From: Lunatibacter salilacus
GTDB taxonomy: Bacteria; Bacteroidota; Bacteroidia; Cytophagales; Cyclobacteriaceae
Reading direction: 5' to 3'
Length of the DNA: 64,000 nt
NCBI RefSeq assembly: GCF_009797935.1
Contig: NZ_VOLC01000001.1
Location: 632,471-696,470, forward strand
Of the stretch, positions 37,134 to 47,304 are shown in pieces. Under the pieces are notes generated by a model, which was given only the letters and a program-made list of their open reading frames with translations, made no database searches and was not told the origin of the DNA. Position numbers and translations under genes: made by a program. Position 1 is the first letter of the stretch, and each line of letters opens with the position of its first letter.

Positions 37134-40010
37134 TTATTTAAAATCTTCTTTTTTAAGAACAAAACAAGCTCCATTAAGCGTGTTAATACTCTTTTCATTA
37201 GTTGCAGAAATCTCATAACCAATCGATTGAAGGTTTTTCTTTGCCAAATAAAGTCCTATTCCACGACCATCTCTCTTTCTGGTAAAGAACAAGGTAAAAA
37301 TGTCTTCCAAATAGGCATCATCTATTCGTTCTCCAGAATTCATTATCCGAATTTCATCATCGACCAGTTCAATTTTAATGATCCTTTTATCTGATGGAAT
37401 TAGCCAGTAATTTGCATTATTAATTATGTTAAGAAATATCGGTTTGATAATTGAATCATATGTGAAGAACTCATATTCACGAAAATCATCATTTACTGAA
37501 AAATCTATTCTATATCTCTTGAAATCATTTTGGAAAAACTCCTTTATATAGCTTTCTATTTCCCTACCAGTTATTACCTCTCTTGTTCTACGACTGGTTC
37601 GATACAATGGTTTGAGTAATTTGTAATTTCCTTCAAGGTGTTGGAAAGCTCCTTTTAATTGCTTGAATGCTGGTTCAATTTCTTTATTTTTTCTAGAGTA
37701 TTGATCAATTTCATTTACAGCATCATTCATTTGAGAATACATTACATTGAACTGGTGGTCAATAATTTCTATTGACATACCAAGTTGTGCCAACTCCTCA
37801 TAATCACTCAACTTTTCCTCGAGATTTTGATTTTGTTTCTCATACCACTCCCTCAAAAAATCATCATCAACATCTATCTGTAGGTTTGAAAGATGGTTAA
37901 TAAACCCTCCTATTGAATGCTCAATTTGAGTCTTCTGATCTTCAGCCATTCGGTCTAGAATATTTATTTTGCTAGATACAGTTTTGATACTGTCATTTGG
38001 CAAGATTTTGGTGATTTTGCTTTGCTCTATAAAATGATCAATCTGTGCAGTCAGCTCTTCTGATAATAGGTGATTGACTCGGTTAAATGATTCTTTGCCA
38101 ATACTTTGAAAACTTGAAAAGAGTTTTTCAATGTATTTTAAGTGGGATCGAAACTTTTCACTGTATTCGAGTTTCAGATTCTCAGCATTGATTTTACTAC
38201 GCGTTTCCTCAATTATTTTTATACACGAACTAACTCTATCCTCAGCTACTGCATATTCTTTTTGATAATTCAGATATTCTTTTTCTTGACTCTTAGTAAT
38301 TTTAACAGCTTGTGGTTTAACCAGTTTTAAATTTCTCATTTCCGCTCTTCTATCTTCGAGTTTCGAAACCAACCTATTGTAATTGTTATAATTAATTTCC
38401 AACTGGTCTGCTTCTACATTCAACTGCCTAGCTAAATTTAAAATTTCAGTTTGCAAATCGACAATTTGCGGTTTATTTTCCTTAAGTTGCTCAAGAAATG
38501 CCTTTTTAGTTTTGGCATTTTTCCTTTTCGCAGCTTCCTGTTGCCGGGTGTATTTTTCTTGAATTTCCTCTAACTGAGATTGTCGATATGTCGCATTTTC
38601 TCCTTCTGGAGTTTTACGCATGTATCGCTTTGCGATATCCACAAACAATTCAATAAGGTCTTCCCTAAAATCACGATACGCCCTATTCTGGATAAACCCT
38701 TCTCGCCCAGCCTTGTCCTTAAGATTGGGATTTTTTTCTCTCGTTAAATCAATGTAGCCTATAAATCTCCTATGAGCAAAGAAATAATACCCTTGACCAC
38801 GCCCCCTTCGCTCTTCAAATTTTAAGAAATCAAATTCACTCCTTCCATAGGGTAAAACTCTAAAGTCATCTCGATAAACATATAAACCACCGAATGTTTC
38901 GAGTTTTTCATTAAGCCTTTTGTACTTTTCCGAATTTAGTAGTGAACTTTTTTGGTCCCCTTCCAAAGAGCCCCATTCAATGTTGAATGAACCATAATTT
39001 GTCTTACCGGGTGGTCGATTTGGTCTGAAAGTGTATTTTTCACGGTGGTTAAAGATGCGGATCTCACCAGAGAAATATCCATTCTCATCAATTTCTCCTT
39101 TTAACCAATGGTCAGCATTTCTCATCTCTTCTTGCGTAAAAAACTCATCGGTAAGATCGTATTTTCCAGAAGAATCGTGTACTATGAATTTGGTCTCAAA
39201 ATCTTTCTTTGAATTTTTTAAATCATTATGCATTCCACTTAGTGAGGAACGTAAATCAGTTAAAGCTCCATCTTTTTTTAGTTCAATTCGATCTTTGTCG
39301 GAAAGTTCAATGAGTTGCTCATGTGGAGTAAAAACCAAGAATGTGGTTCCGTGATATTCTTTATTTAGAAAATCAGCAATTATCTCCTCATAAATAAAAC
39401 TGGCAGGTGAATGTGGTTTCCAATCATCTAAAATTTGCTTTCTTAAATCCTTTTGCTCACCCCATCGTTTTTCATCTAGGTTTTGAAGGAATTCTGCTAC
39501 GGCAATAGTTTCCTTTTTTTTAAATTCGTCTTTAGTTGAAAAAGAAAAAAGAGGAATGTTGAGATCATCTAAATAGAAATCATAGTTTTCCAGAATCCTC
39601 CAATCAATAAGAAAGGCGTTAGCTATTTTTTCTTGCTTTTTAGTCAACATAAGGAGCTGATTTCCCAAATACGAAACAGAAAGTCGCCCGATTCCCTTTT
39701 CACCCATTGGCGTTCTTCTACTTAATCCAAAATGTGGCTCTATTTTTTCCCCGCGAGCTTTGGAATCCGTACCGAGAACAAACCATTTTTCAATTATGTC
39801 CTTTTCTGACATTCCAAAACCATCGTCTGATATTAAAAAAAGTGGCTTTTTATTGTCTTTGTATGTTTCTAAAAATAAGCGACAAACGAGATTTTTTGCA
39901 TAGGCATCATAGCCATTCTTCCAAAGCTCCGTTATTGCAGTGGGGAGATCTGCAATTTGTCCTTTACCTAAAAGTTCTACAGCTCTTGCTTTTGCTCTAA
40001 ATTTTGCCAT
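37134..40010 (-). CDS. dual-ATPase GHKL protein: N-terminal MutL/MORC/Hsp90-like domain, C-terminal histidine-kinase module
   Basis: The 958-aa protein has an N-terminal GHKL ATPase: N-box TELWKNGYDAYAKN (Glu28, Asn32), DDGFGM (62-67) and GEKGIGRL (103-110), with no transmembrane segment. A long helical/coiled-coil stretch covers about 470-740. Then a candidate H-box LGMSIEIIDHQF with His752 precedes a second ATP-binding domain: N-box NIINNANYWL (861-870), NSG (891-893) in place of the usual DNG, and RDGRGIGL (913-920). It overlaps the methyltransferase gene by 34 bases. GHKL/MORC-like proteins next to DNA methyltransferases are known from restriction-modification neighbourhoods; the kinase reading here is my inference. 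Confidence 0.75.
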   Translation of the reverse strand: MAKFRAKARAVELLGKGQIADLPTAITELWKNGYDAYAKNLVCRLFLETYKDNKKPLFLISDDGFGMSEKDIIEKWFVLGTDSKARGEKIEPHFGLSRRTPMGEKGIGRLSVSYLGNQLLMLTKKQEKIANAFLIDWRILENYDFYLDDLNIPLFSFSTKDEFKKKETIAVAEFLQNLDEKRWGEQKDLRKQILDDWKPHSPASFIYEEIIADFLNKEYHGTTFLVFTPHEQLIELSDKDRIELKKDGALTDLRSSLSGMHNDLKNSKKDFETKFIVHDSSGKYDLTDEFFTQEEMRNADHWLKGEIDENGYFSGEIRIFNHREKYTFRPNRPPGKTNYGSFNIEWGSLEGDQKSSLLNSEKYKRLNEKLETFGGLYVYRDDFRVLPYGRSEFDFLKFEERRGRGQGYYFFAHRRFIGYIDLTREKNPNLKDKAGREGFIQNRAYRDFREDLIELFVDIAKRYMRKTPEGENATYRQSQLEEIQEKYTRQQEAAKRKNAKTKKAFLEQLKENKPQIVDLQTEILNLARQLNVEADQLEINYNNYNRLVSKLEDRRAEMRNLKLVKPQAVKITKSQEKEYLNYQKEYAVAEDRVSSCIKIIEETRSKINAENLKLEYSEKFRSHLKYIEKLFSSFQSIGKESFNRVNHLLSEELTAQIDHFIEQSKITKILPNDSIKTVSSKINILDRMAEDQKTQIEHSIGGFINHLSNLQIDVDDDFLREWYEKQNQNLEEKLSDYEELAQLGMSIEIIDHQFNVMYSQMNDAVNEIDQYSRKNKEIEPAFKQLKGAFQHLEGNYKLLKPLYRTSRRTREVITGREIESYIKEFFQNDFKRYRIDFSVNDDFREYEFFTYDSIIKPIFLNIINNANYWLIPSDKRIIKIELVDDEIRIMNSGERIDDAYLEDIFTLFFTRKRDGRGIGLYLAKKNLQSIGYEISATNEKSINTLNGACFVLKKEDFK

Positions 40011-41062
40011 CTATCCCAGTGTTCTATCAATGCTTGTCCAATTGCTTCTGCCAACTTTGGAGGAACTGCGTTTCCAATCATTGTAGCGATAACCCCTTTG
40101 TTAGAAGAATAAAAGTTATAGTTCAATGGAAATGTTTGGAGAGTAGCTCCTTCACGCAAAGATATTCCTCGATTCTGTTCGGGGTGCGAATATCTTCCAG
40201 TGCTGGTGTAAATAAAGCGAGTAGTGAGTGTTGGGGCAGGTTTGTTCCAAAACATTCGTCCATAAACATCGTGGTGCCCATCGTGGTTTTTATAGCAAGC
40301 TAGTTGGAGATTTTCATTGGAGGCCCATGCTTTCCTGGATCCACCATCTTTTGGAGTATGTTTCAATCGTTCAAGATTAAGCTTGGACAATCTTGATGTT
40401 GCGTGAAGGAAGTTGGACTTGTCTTCATTTCCCGCTGCAATCTTTGGAAATTGCTCATAATTGCCGATAGCATCCTTCACACTTACAATTTGCTCTTTCC
40501 TTAGATTCTGGTTGGGAAGTGAGATAGTTTCCGAAATTCTACTTGCGACTAAAACAAACCTACGTCTGTTTTGAGGTACTCCAAAATATTTTGCATTGAG
40601 TATCTTCTGGTCAAAAACGTAACCTTGCCCGCTTAATGCTTTCTTAAAATTATGTAAAGGGCTACCAGCTTTCGTCTCAAGTCCCGGAACATTTTCAATA
40701 AGAACGAATCCTGGAAGATAATGAAGTACAAACTCCTTAAAATCTTCCAGCAGTAAACGCCCTTGTTTTGATTTGGTTTTGTCAGATTTAAGATTTGAAT
40801 AGTACTGACAAGGGCTGCAACCTACAAAGATAAGATTGTTATCATTTTTTTCTATCGGAATGTAATCGCAAAGCTTATCGGGTGCGAGATTAGACACATC
40901 CATATTCAAGAATCCAGCCCCGTTGTTTTCCTCATACGTCCTCTTAAATTTAGGGTCAATGTCAATACCAGCAAGTACTTTGATACCAATATTTTTGAAT
41001 CCGCAACTTACCCCGCCTGCACCACAGAAGAAGTCTACTGCTTTCAAATCTATTTTTTCCAT
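39977..41062 (-). CDS. C5 DNA methyltransferase of the GHKL/receiver/OLD-like operon
   Basis: First gene of the four-gene operon. The 361-aa protein has C5-methylase motif I VDFFCGAGGVSCGF, motif IV GCSPCQYYSN (catalytic Cys), motif VI FVLIENVPGL, motif VIII FGVPQNRRRFVLV, motif IX region REGATLQTFP and motif X MIGNAVPP. The specificity is unknown. No restriction nuclease gene lies beside it; the only nuclease-like partner is the OLD-like protein. ATG 41062 was chosen; a GTG at 41074 is open. It is unrelated to the methyltransferase at 11111. Confidence 0.93.
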   Translation of the reverse strand: MEKIDLKAVDFFCGAGGVSCGFKNIGIKVLAGIDIDPKFKRTYEENNGAGFLNMDVSNLAPDKLCDYIPIEKNDNNLIFVGCSPCQYYSNLKSDKTKSKQGRLLLEDFKEFVLHYLPGFVLIENVPGLETKAGSPLHNFKKALSGQGYVFDQKILNAKYFGVPQNRRRFVLVASRISETISLPNQNLRKEQIVSVKDAIGNYEQFPKIAAGNEDKSNFLHATSRLSKLNLERLKHTPKDGGSRKAWASNENLQLACYKNHDGHHDVYGRMFWNKPAPTLTTRFIYTSTGRYSHPEQNRGISLREGATLQTFPLNYNFYSSNKGVIATMIGNAVPPKLAEAIGQALIEHWDRWQNLEQKQEL

Positions 41063-41657
41063 TCTATCTCTCACTTTAGGTTTCTAAACATATGATGCAT
41101 TTAAGATCTAAATCAGACTATCTGAAAACTCCCACCCAACAAATAAGAATGATTTTCGCTCAATTCACAAAATATCAGCTAATATTACTTAAAGATCAAC
41201 CGATTTATGTTGACATTTAATTTTGAAACTTTTTTGACCTGCCGATTCGTCTAATTAAATTATGATTATCGCTAAGTTCAATCTTAACATGTAAAAATAC
41301 AACTCTACTGTTCTTTTAAAGATCCATGATTAAGTTAATTTACTTGAAATTTTCTCTTGAATTTTCTTTAAACAATAATAAAACAAATTGTCTGGGAAAA
41401 CAATAACTAATACAGGCGATTCTTAAAAAGCACCATTTACTCAGGGTTGTGAGCAGAATACTCAATAATCAAAATTATTTTAAAATGGTTAGTTATTGAC
41501 TTCTAACTTTTTGTAAAACGTTTAAACAAACCAAAATGCAGTGAATTAACTCACCAATCTTTTTGCCGGATTTTCATACAACGACGCCAACGCAATAAGA
41601 AAAGGTAAGAAATAGCCAGCCAAAAATCAGCTTTTTCTATTTCTCACCCTAATGAAT
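41063..41657. other. intergenic region between the methylase operon and the M3 peptidase gene
   Basis: About 600 AT-rich bases. The only structure seen is a weak inverted repeat near 41607-41648 (AGAAATAG/CTATTTCT) that may terminate the peptidase transcript. No open frame is convincing. Confidence 0.5.
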
Positions 41658-43793
41658 CTACTTCGTCACCGACAAACTCGCCTCATCCAATCCCCTCTTT
41701 TTCAACAGCGCATCAATCGTAGGTTCTGCTCCCCTGAAATTGACGTACATTTTCATTGGGTCATCTGTTCCGCCACGCTCAAGGATTTCCTTTCGGAATG
41801 CCAAGGCTTTTTCGGCATTAAATAACTCCGTTTCCTTAAAGGCTTGGAAAGCATCTGTATCCAATACCCCCGACCAGATATAGCTGTAGTAGCCGGAAGA
41901 ATAACCGCCGCTAAAGATATGTTGAAAGTAGGTGCTTCTATACCTCGGTATAATCTCATCAATCAATCCCATTTCCGCTACGGATTCATTTTCAAAGGTG
42001 GTAGCATCTTCAGTAATCGGCTCGGTTTGGGTGTGGTAATCCAGATCAAGTAAAGACGCCGCCAAGTATTCCGTTGTGCCAAAACCCTGACCGAAGGTTC
42101 CACTTTTGGTCAATTTCTCGATCAGTTCATCGGGAATGACTTCTCCCGTTTCGTAATGAATCGCATACTGTTTCATCACCTCCGGTTCGGTAGCCCAGTT
42201 TTCCATAATTTGGGAAGGCAGCTCTACAAAGTCCCTTGGAACCGATGTGCCGGCCAAACTCTGGTACTGCACATTAGAAAGCAACCCATGCAAAGCATGG
42301 CCAAACTCGTGGAAAAAGGTAGTGACTTCATCAAATGTCAGGAGTGCGGGGGCATTTCCTGAAGGTCGGGAAAAATTGCAGACGATGGAAATAATGGGTG
42401 CCTTTCTCTCTCCATTTTCGGTTTTCTGCGACCGGTAAGAAGTCATCCATGCTCCTCCACGCTTTGAAGCTCTTGGATGAAAATCCATGTACAATACACC
42501 TACATGGGTACCGTCCGCTTCCTTAACCTCATACGCTTTCGCATCGGGATGGTAGGTAGGGATATTAGGAATCAACTCAAAGGTCAACCCAAATAGATTC
42601 TTAACCACCATAAATACCCCTTCTTGCACTTTGTCCAAGGCAAAGTAGGGCTTAATGGCCTGCTCATCGAGTTCAAACTTCTGCTGCCGCAGCTTTTCCT
42701 CATAATACCTCCAATCCCAAGGCTCCAGCTCAAAACTCTCACCAGAAGAATTAATCATGGCCTGCATTTCATCCCGTTCGACTTTTGCCTTCGCCAAGGC
42801 AGGGGTCCAAAGTTGGTTAAGTAAGGTATAGACATTTGCGGCATTTTTTGCCATGGACTCCTCCAATACATAGTCCGCATGGGTTTGATAGCCTAGGAGT
42901 TGGGCTTTTTCACGGCGTAAGTTTGCGGTTTCGATTAGACCTTCTTTATTGTCATATTCATTCCCCTGATCTGCCCGGTTTTTATAGGCCTCCCAAATCT
43001 GCTTTCGCAATTCCCGATTATCCGCATATTGCAAAAAGGGCATGATGCTGGGGTTTTGGAGGGTAAACAACCACTGACCTTCTTTCCCGGCTGCCTTTGC
43101 GTCCGCTGATGCGGTGGTTACGAGTTCCTGAGGCAAACCGGATAAATCCGCTTCATCATCAATCCACAGTTGGTAGGCATTGGTCTCCGCAAGCAGGTTC
43201 TGACCAAACTGAAGGGTTAGCGATGATAGCTTTGAATTGATCTCACGCAATTTTTCTTTATCCGCTTCATTGAGGTTTGCCCCGTTTCTTACGAATGACT
43301 TGTACATTTTTTCCAGCAACATATGTTGCTCGGCATTTAGCCCAAGATCATCTTTTGAATCCCAAATGGTTTTCACCCGGGCAAATAGCTTTTCATTCAG
43401 ATTGATATTGTCACTGTGTTTGGAAATCTCCGGGGCCAATTCTTTTGCGATGGCCTGCAGCTCGTCGTTGGTATTGGCCGAATTTAAATTGCTAAAAACC
43501 CGGGAGACCTTTGACAGGGTTTCACCCGAATATTCCAATGCCTCGACAGTATTTGCAAAGGTAGGTGCTTCCGGATTATTGACGATGGCGTCTACTTCTT
43601 TTTCCTTTTGTACAATTCCCTCCCTGACAGCCGGAGCAAAGTGTTCGTTTTTGATTTTATCAAATGGGGGAACTTCAAAAGGCGTGTCATACGCCTCAAA
43701 GAATGGATTCATAATATCTGTTTTTTCTTCGTTGGTATCGCATCCTATCCAGAGGGCAGAGACAATAATTAGAACTATCGATGTACGCATCAT
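41658..43793 (-). CDS. dcp: M3-family peptidyl-dipeptidase/oligopeptidase, lipoprotein
   Basis: Zinc metallopeptidase that trims short peptides. The 711-aa product has a lipoprotein signal (lipobox IGC, Cys18), placing it in the envelope. The M3 active site HEFGHALHGLL is at about residue 495, with downstream conserved Glu in QIMENWATEPE, and the N-terminal helical domain is present. Length fits the Dcp subfamily. The gene symbol is by family resemblance only. Confidence 0.88.
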   Translation of the reverse strand: MMRTSIVLIIVSALWIGCDTNEEKTDIMNPFFEAYDTPFEVPPFDKIKNEHFAPAVREGIVQKEKEVDAIVNNPEAPTFANTVEALEYSGETLSKVSRVFSNLNSANTNDELQAIAKELAPEISKHSDNINLNEKLFARVKTIWDSKDDLGLNAEQHMLLEKMYKSFVRNGANLNEADKEKLREINSKLSSLTLQFGQNLLAETNAYQLWIDDEADLSGLPQELVTTASADAKAAGKEGQWLFTLQNPSIMPFLQYADNRELRKQIWEAYKNRADQGNEYDNKEGLIETANLRREKAQLLGYQTHADYVLEESMAKNAANVYTLLNQLWTPALAKAKVERDEMQAMINSSGESFELEPWDWRYYEEKLRQQKFELDEQAIKPYFALDKVQEGVFMVVKNLFGLTFELIPNIPTYHPDAKAYEVKEADGTHVGVLYMDFHPRASKRGGAWMTSYRSQKTENGERKAPIISIVCNFSRPSGNAPALLTFDEVTTFFHEFGHALHGLLSNVQYQSLAGTSVPRDFVELPSQIMENWATEPEVMKQYAIHYETGEVIPDELIEKLTKSGTFGQGFGTTEYLAASLLDLDYHTQTEPITEDATTFENESVAEMGLIDEIIPRYRSTYFQHIFSGGYSSGYYSYIWSGVLDTDAFQAFKETELFNAEKALAFRKEILERGGTDDPMKMYVNFRGAEPTIDALLKKRGLDEASLSVTK

Positions 43794-43915
43794 ATATTCT
43801 TAATGTTAGCAGTTTTCTGATTTAAGAAACAACTAAGAAGCTTCCGATGGTTCCAGATATAATCTGACCAGTGGAACTTCACCGGTTCGAAGACGCTGAT
43901 CAATTTGACTAACTT

Positions 43916-44626
43916 TTATTTTATTGCGCCGAAAGCGGCAAAGCAACTGTTTTTATGAAGAATTTCGACCTGTTTAAAGCCTACTTCTTGCAATAAGTTA
44001 ATTTAATAAGTGAGTGATCTTGGAGAATCTTCAATAGCGATGTAGGAAAACACTTTTTCTTTATAATCTTCACCTCCCAGCGTCGTAAGGTATTTACCAT
44101 ATCTATTCCACATCAACTCCTGAATAGCCGGATCATCGTGGTGAACCATATCTGAAATCCATAGGCTTCCTCCGGGCTTCAAAAGGCTAAATAACTTGGT
44201 AAAGGTTCGTAACCAATCTTCATCATCTCGAAGGTGGTGGAGAACCGCTCCGGCTAGGAGTATGTCATAGGCATCATACTGTAAATCCGCATGCCGAATA
44301 TCCGTCTGAAAGGTTCGTACTAATCCATTCGTTTGATTTGACACTCTCTCATAGGCCCTTTTCAACATGGGTCCGCTTAAATCCAACAAGTCGCAATTAA
44401 GGTTTGGTAGTCCCGATAACAGTTTTAATGTCTGGTTGCCAGCCCCACATCCTATATCCAAAATTCGCTTTGCCTTAGGGGTTGACTTACTCGCTGCTTC
44501 TGTAATTAATTCCATCATCAGAGGCGCATCAATGACAGCTTGTTGTCCGGTCTCTAATTGCGAAAACCGCTCTACGTCCCCGTCAAATCGTTTGCGTATA
44601 TCTTCTACTGTTGATTTTTTCATCAT
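43916..44626 (-). pseudogene. class I SAM methyltransferase interrupted by an in-frame stop
   Basis: The first 207 codons encode a methyltransferase with SAM motif ILDIGCGAGNQT and a later HHLRDDEDW and KPGGSLWISD. Translation stops at TAA 44003-44005, but the same frame continues without another stop for 28 more residues to TAA at 43916. That segment reads LLQEVGFKQVEILHKNSCFAAFGAIK, a recognisable C-terminal end of this family. The stop could have been CAA. Whether the 207-aa form is active is uncertain, since the last strand pair is missing. Confidence 0.8.
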
Positions 44627-44653
44627 ATATACTGCTTAAAAATTAGCGTTTTT

Positions 44654-46132
44654 TTATAAAACCTTCTGTTTCCATCGAATAGCCTCGGGAATTGCCAAAT
44701 CAATAAGGTATCCATTAATCACTGCAAACTTTAGTATGTCCTCTTTTTGCAAAAAGAAATTAGTAGGGCTTCCGATTGCTGTTCCAAAAGGGATCTCTTT
44801 CTTTCCCGACAGTACAATTATCGGTAAATTATGCAGAGCTCCTGAAAAACTTTCAGCGGTAGTTGCTGCCAAATATCCGGAACGAAGTAATTCAACTGCA
44901 TCATCTGGTGTAAAACTATCAAAATTTATTGGCTGTTCGTAGGTCTTTCCTGGAACTATCACCAAGCCAGATTCATCAATTTCCTCATAACCGTAAAAAA
45001 CCGACAAATCTCCCAAATCTGCAATACTTCCGGAAACATAGTAATCCAGCGGATCAGCTACCTCCACCTCTCTCCTACGAATTCCCAGATCTACCCTGTA
45101 GTTTACACTGTCGTTTAAAGCAACGCCTTTAATTAACAGGTCCATCAAACGTGACTCATTATCAGGTATGGCGAAATAGGCTTCCACTGTATAGTCAGTA
45201 AATCCTTCGGTGGCAATTTGGTATAGTGCGTTCAAAATAATCATAAAATTCAGCCGCCGGATATATTGTTTTTCGGGATCATTGGGATAACCACCCGATT
45301 CAATAAGGATAGTGCTGGTACCTCGCTTCTGAAAGTTGTCTCCAAAGGCTCTAGGCTCAAAAGCATCATTGTATTTGCCTACATGGCCGGGCACTTCCTT
45401 CTGCAAGATCTCATTCATTCCCACGATAACTTTCATGGCGTTGCTTCGAACATCGTTGATGCTTGTGGCTTCGTCGTAGGCGGGAGCTAAAACGGAAATT
45501 GTGGCTGGATTGCGTGAGCCTTTGGCGGTATAGTATGTGTTTTGATCGTGCAGGTTAAATCCAAACCGCGGCTCAAAATTATCCCTGGCCTGTTTTAAAA
45601 TCACTGCTTCAGGCGAAGTGCCGTGTAAAAAATCCCTATTTAAATCTATCTCCCAGGCATTTCTGCGGACAAAACGTTCCGCACCGTCGGGGTTTACCAT
45701 GGGAATAAAGCGGATATGCAGATTTTCAGCAAGGGTATTTCGAATTTCCTCAAATCCGTCATCAGCCCCTTCCAGAAAATTAAACAGATCAAACAGGGCC
45801 ATGGTGGCGGTACTTTCATTGCCATGCATCTGGGACCAAAGCATCACCTTTTTCGTTCCCTGACCAAAATCGAGCCTGAAAATATCCCTCCCTTCGATGG
45901 ATTGGCCCAAGATCTCCTGAGAGAATAAATTACTTCTCTTATGTATATGAGGGATCATGTCTGCATGGGAAAACCGACGTACCGGAAATGCTTTCTCACG
46001 GTACATTTCAGCGGCCCGGCGAAGGTCTTCTACTGCAATAGTTGGAGCATCAAGTTTCCTTTCAGGGCGGGAACAGGACGTGGATAAGCTAATAAGAAAG
46101 AAAAGAAAACCGACGGATAATATGTTTCGCAT
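44654..46132 (-). CDS. M14-family zinc carboxypeptidase, secreted
   Basis: The 492-aa product has an N-terminal signal ending near a lipobox-like STSC, so it is exported. Zinc-carboxypeptidase features are present: MHGNEST (His and Glu ligands), PMVNPDGAERF, DLNRDF, FNLHDQ and a candidate catalytic Glu in ILIESGGYPND. It probably trims peptides, perhaps from murein, but substrate is not shown. ATG 46132 was chosen over an upstream start at 46183 because it begins the signal peptide. It is adjacent to the dipeptide epimerase gene, divergently transcribed. Confidence 0.82.
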   Translation of the reverse strand: MRNILSVGFLFFLISLSTSCSRPERKLDAPTIAVEDLRRAAEMYREKAFPVRRFSHADMIPHIHKRSNLFSQEILGQSIEGRDIFRLDFGQGTKKVMLWSQMHGNESTATMALFDLFNFLEGADDGFEEIRNTLAENLHIRFIPMVNPDGAERFVRRNAWEIDLNRDFLHGTSPEAVILKQARDNFEPRFGFNLHDQNTYYTAKGSRNPATISVLAPAYDEATSINDVRSNAMKVIVGMNEILQKEVPGHVGKYNDAFEPRAFGDNFQKRGTSTILIESGGYPNDPEKQYIRRLNFMIILNALYQIATEGFTDYTVEAYFAIPDNESRLMDLLIKGVALNDSVNYRVDLGIRRREVEVADPLDYYVSGSIADLGDLSVFYGYEEIDESGLVIVPGKTYEQPINFDSFTPDDAVELLRSGYLAATTAESFSGALHNLPIIVLSGKKEIPFGTAIGSPTNFFLQKEDILKFAVINGYLIDLAIPEAIRWKQKVL

Positions 46133-46280
46133 ATTCAAGAGTTGGATTGGTGGTTTACTCCCTAAAGGTACAATCAAAATCATTATTTTAATTCTAAATG
46201 AAAATAATCTATTCTACCTTTATACCCTGAATCCCTGTAGAAATGGGGTTAAATTTTGACTTTACTTGGAAAAACAAGCT

Positions 46281-47297
46281 ATGCATATTGAAATTTTGGT
46301 TAAAGAATTGCCCCTAAAACATACCTTCACCATTGCCCATCAAAGCCGGGATGTTCAGACGACCATCATTGTAAAGCTGACCGACGGGGACCAGTATGGT
46401 TTGGGTGAATCTACCACCAACCCATTTTACGGGATGAATGTGGAAAATATGACCGCCACCTTGGAAGCAGCCAAGCCATTACTCGAAAAGGAGTCCATCC
46501 AGCACCCAGAAGTTCTCTGGGAGAAAACCAAGGTTCTTTTTTCCAACAATCCCTTTGCACAATGTGCCTTGGATATGGCGGCCTGGGATCTTTTTGCCAA
46601 GAAACAGGGGAAAAAGCTATATGAGTATTGGGGATTTGATCCCAAAAACATCCCCTTGACCAATTTCACCATTGGGATAGCGTCTGTGGAAAAAATGGTT
46701 TCCAAAATGAAGGAATTTGATTGGCCACTTTATAAAATAAAGCTGGGAACTGATCATGATATGGAAATTATCCGGGAACTCCGAAAACATACCGATGCCA
46801 TCTTCCGCATTGATGCGAACTGCGCTTGGACTGCAGAGCAGGCGATCCGTTATTCAGTAGAATTAAAATCCCTAGGAGTCGAGTTTATGGAACAACCCCT
46901 GGGCAAAGATGATTTGGAGGGGATGAAGGAAGTCTTCAACCACAGTGCCCTGCCGGTTATTGCCGATGAAAGTTGCATTGTTGAATCCGACGTCAAAAAA
47001 TGCCATGGATTGTTTCATGGGATCAATGTCAAGTTAGTAAAGGCGGGAGGGATAACGCCGGGGCTTCGCATGATTAAAGAGGCGAAAAGTCTGGGTATGA
47101 AAACCATGGTAGGATGTATGACGGAATCTTCGGTAGGAATCTCAGCAATCGCCCATCTGGCAGCGATTCTGGATTATGTGGATATGGACGGTGCAATGCT
47201 TTTGTCTAAGGATATTGCTGCCGGGGTGAAAATTTCACCCGATGGGGTCATTTTTCCTGATCGGCCGGGAACGGGAGCCAAATTGCTTGAAGGCTAA
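46281..47297 (+). CDS. dipeptide (L-Ala-D/L-Glu-type) epimerase
   Basis: Enolase-superfamily enzyme that interconverts dipeptide stereoisomers, often in murein-peptide recycling. The 338-aa protein has the YKIKLG lysine pair near the start of the barrel, the metal ligands RIDANCAWT, MEQPL and IADES, and the second-half lysine in NVKLVKAGG. The order fits the epimerase subgroup. It begins at ATG 46281 after a TTG that is open. The PLP gene follows 7 bases after its stop. Confidence 0.85.
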   Translation: MHIEILVKELPLKHTFTIAHQSRDVQTTIIVKLTDGDQYGLGESTTNPFYGMNVENMTATLEAAKPLLEKESIQHPEVLWEKTKVLFSNNPFAQCALDMAAWDLFAKKQGKKLYEYWGFDPKNIPLTNFTIGIASVEKMVSKMKEFDWPLYKIKLGTDHDMEIIRELRKHTDAIFRIDANCAWTAEQAIRYSVELKSLGVEFMEQPLGKDDLEGMKEVFNHSALPVIADESCIVESDVKKCHGLFHGINVKLVKAGGITPGLRMIKEAKSLGMKTMVGCMTESSVGISAIAHLAAILDYVDMDGAMLLSKDIAAGVKISPDGVIFPDRPGTGAKLLEG

Positions 47298-47304
47298 TCG
47301 AGGG

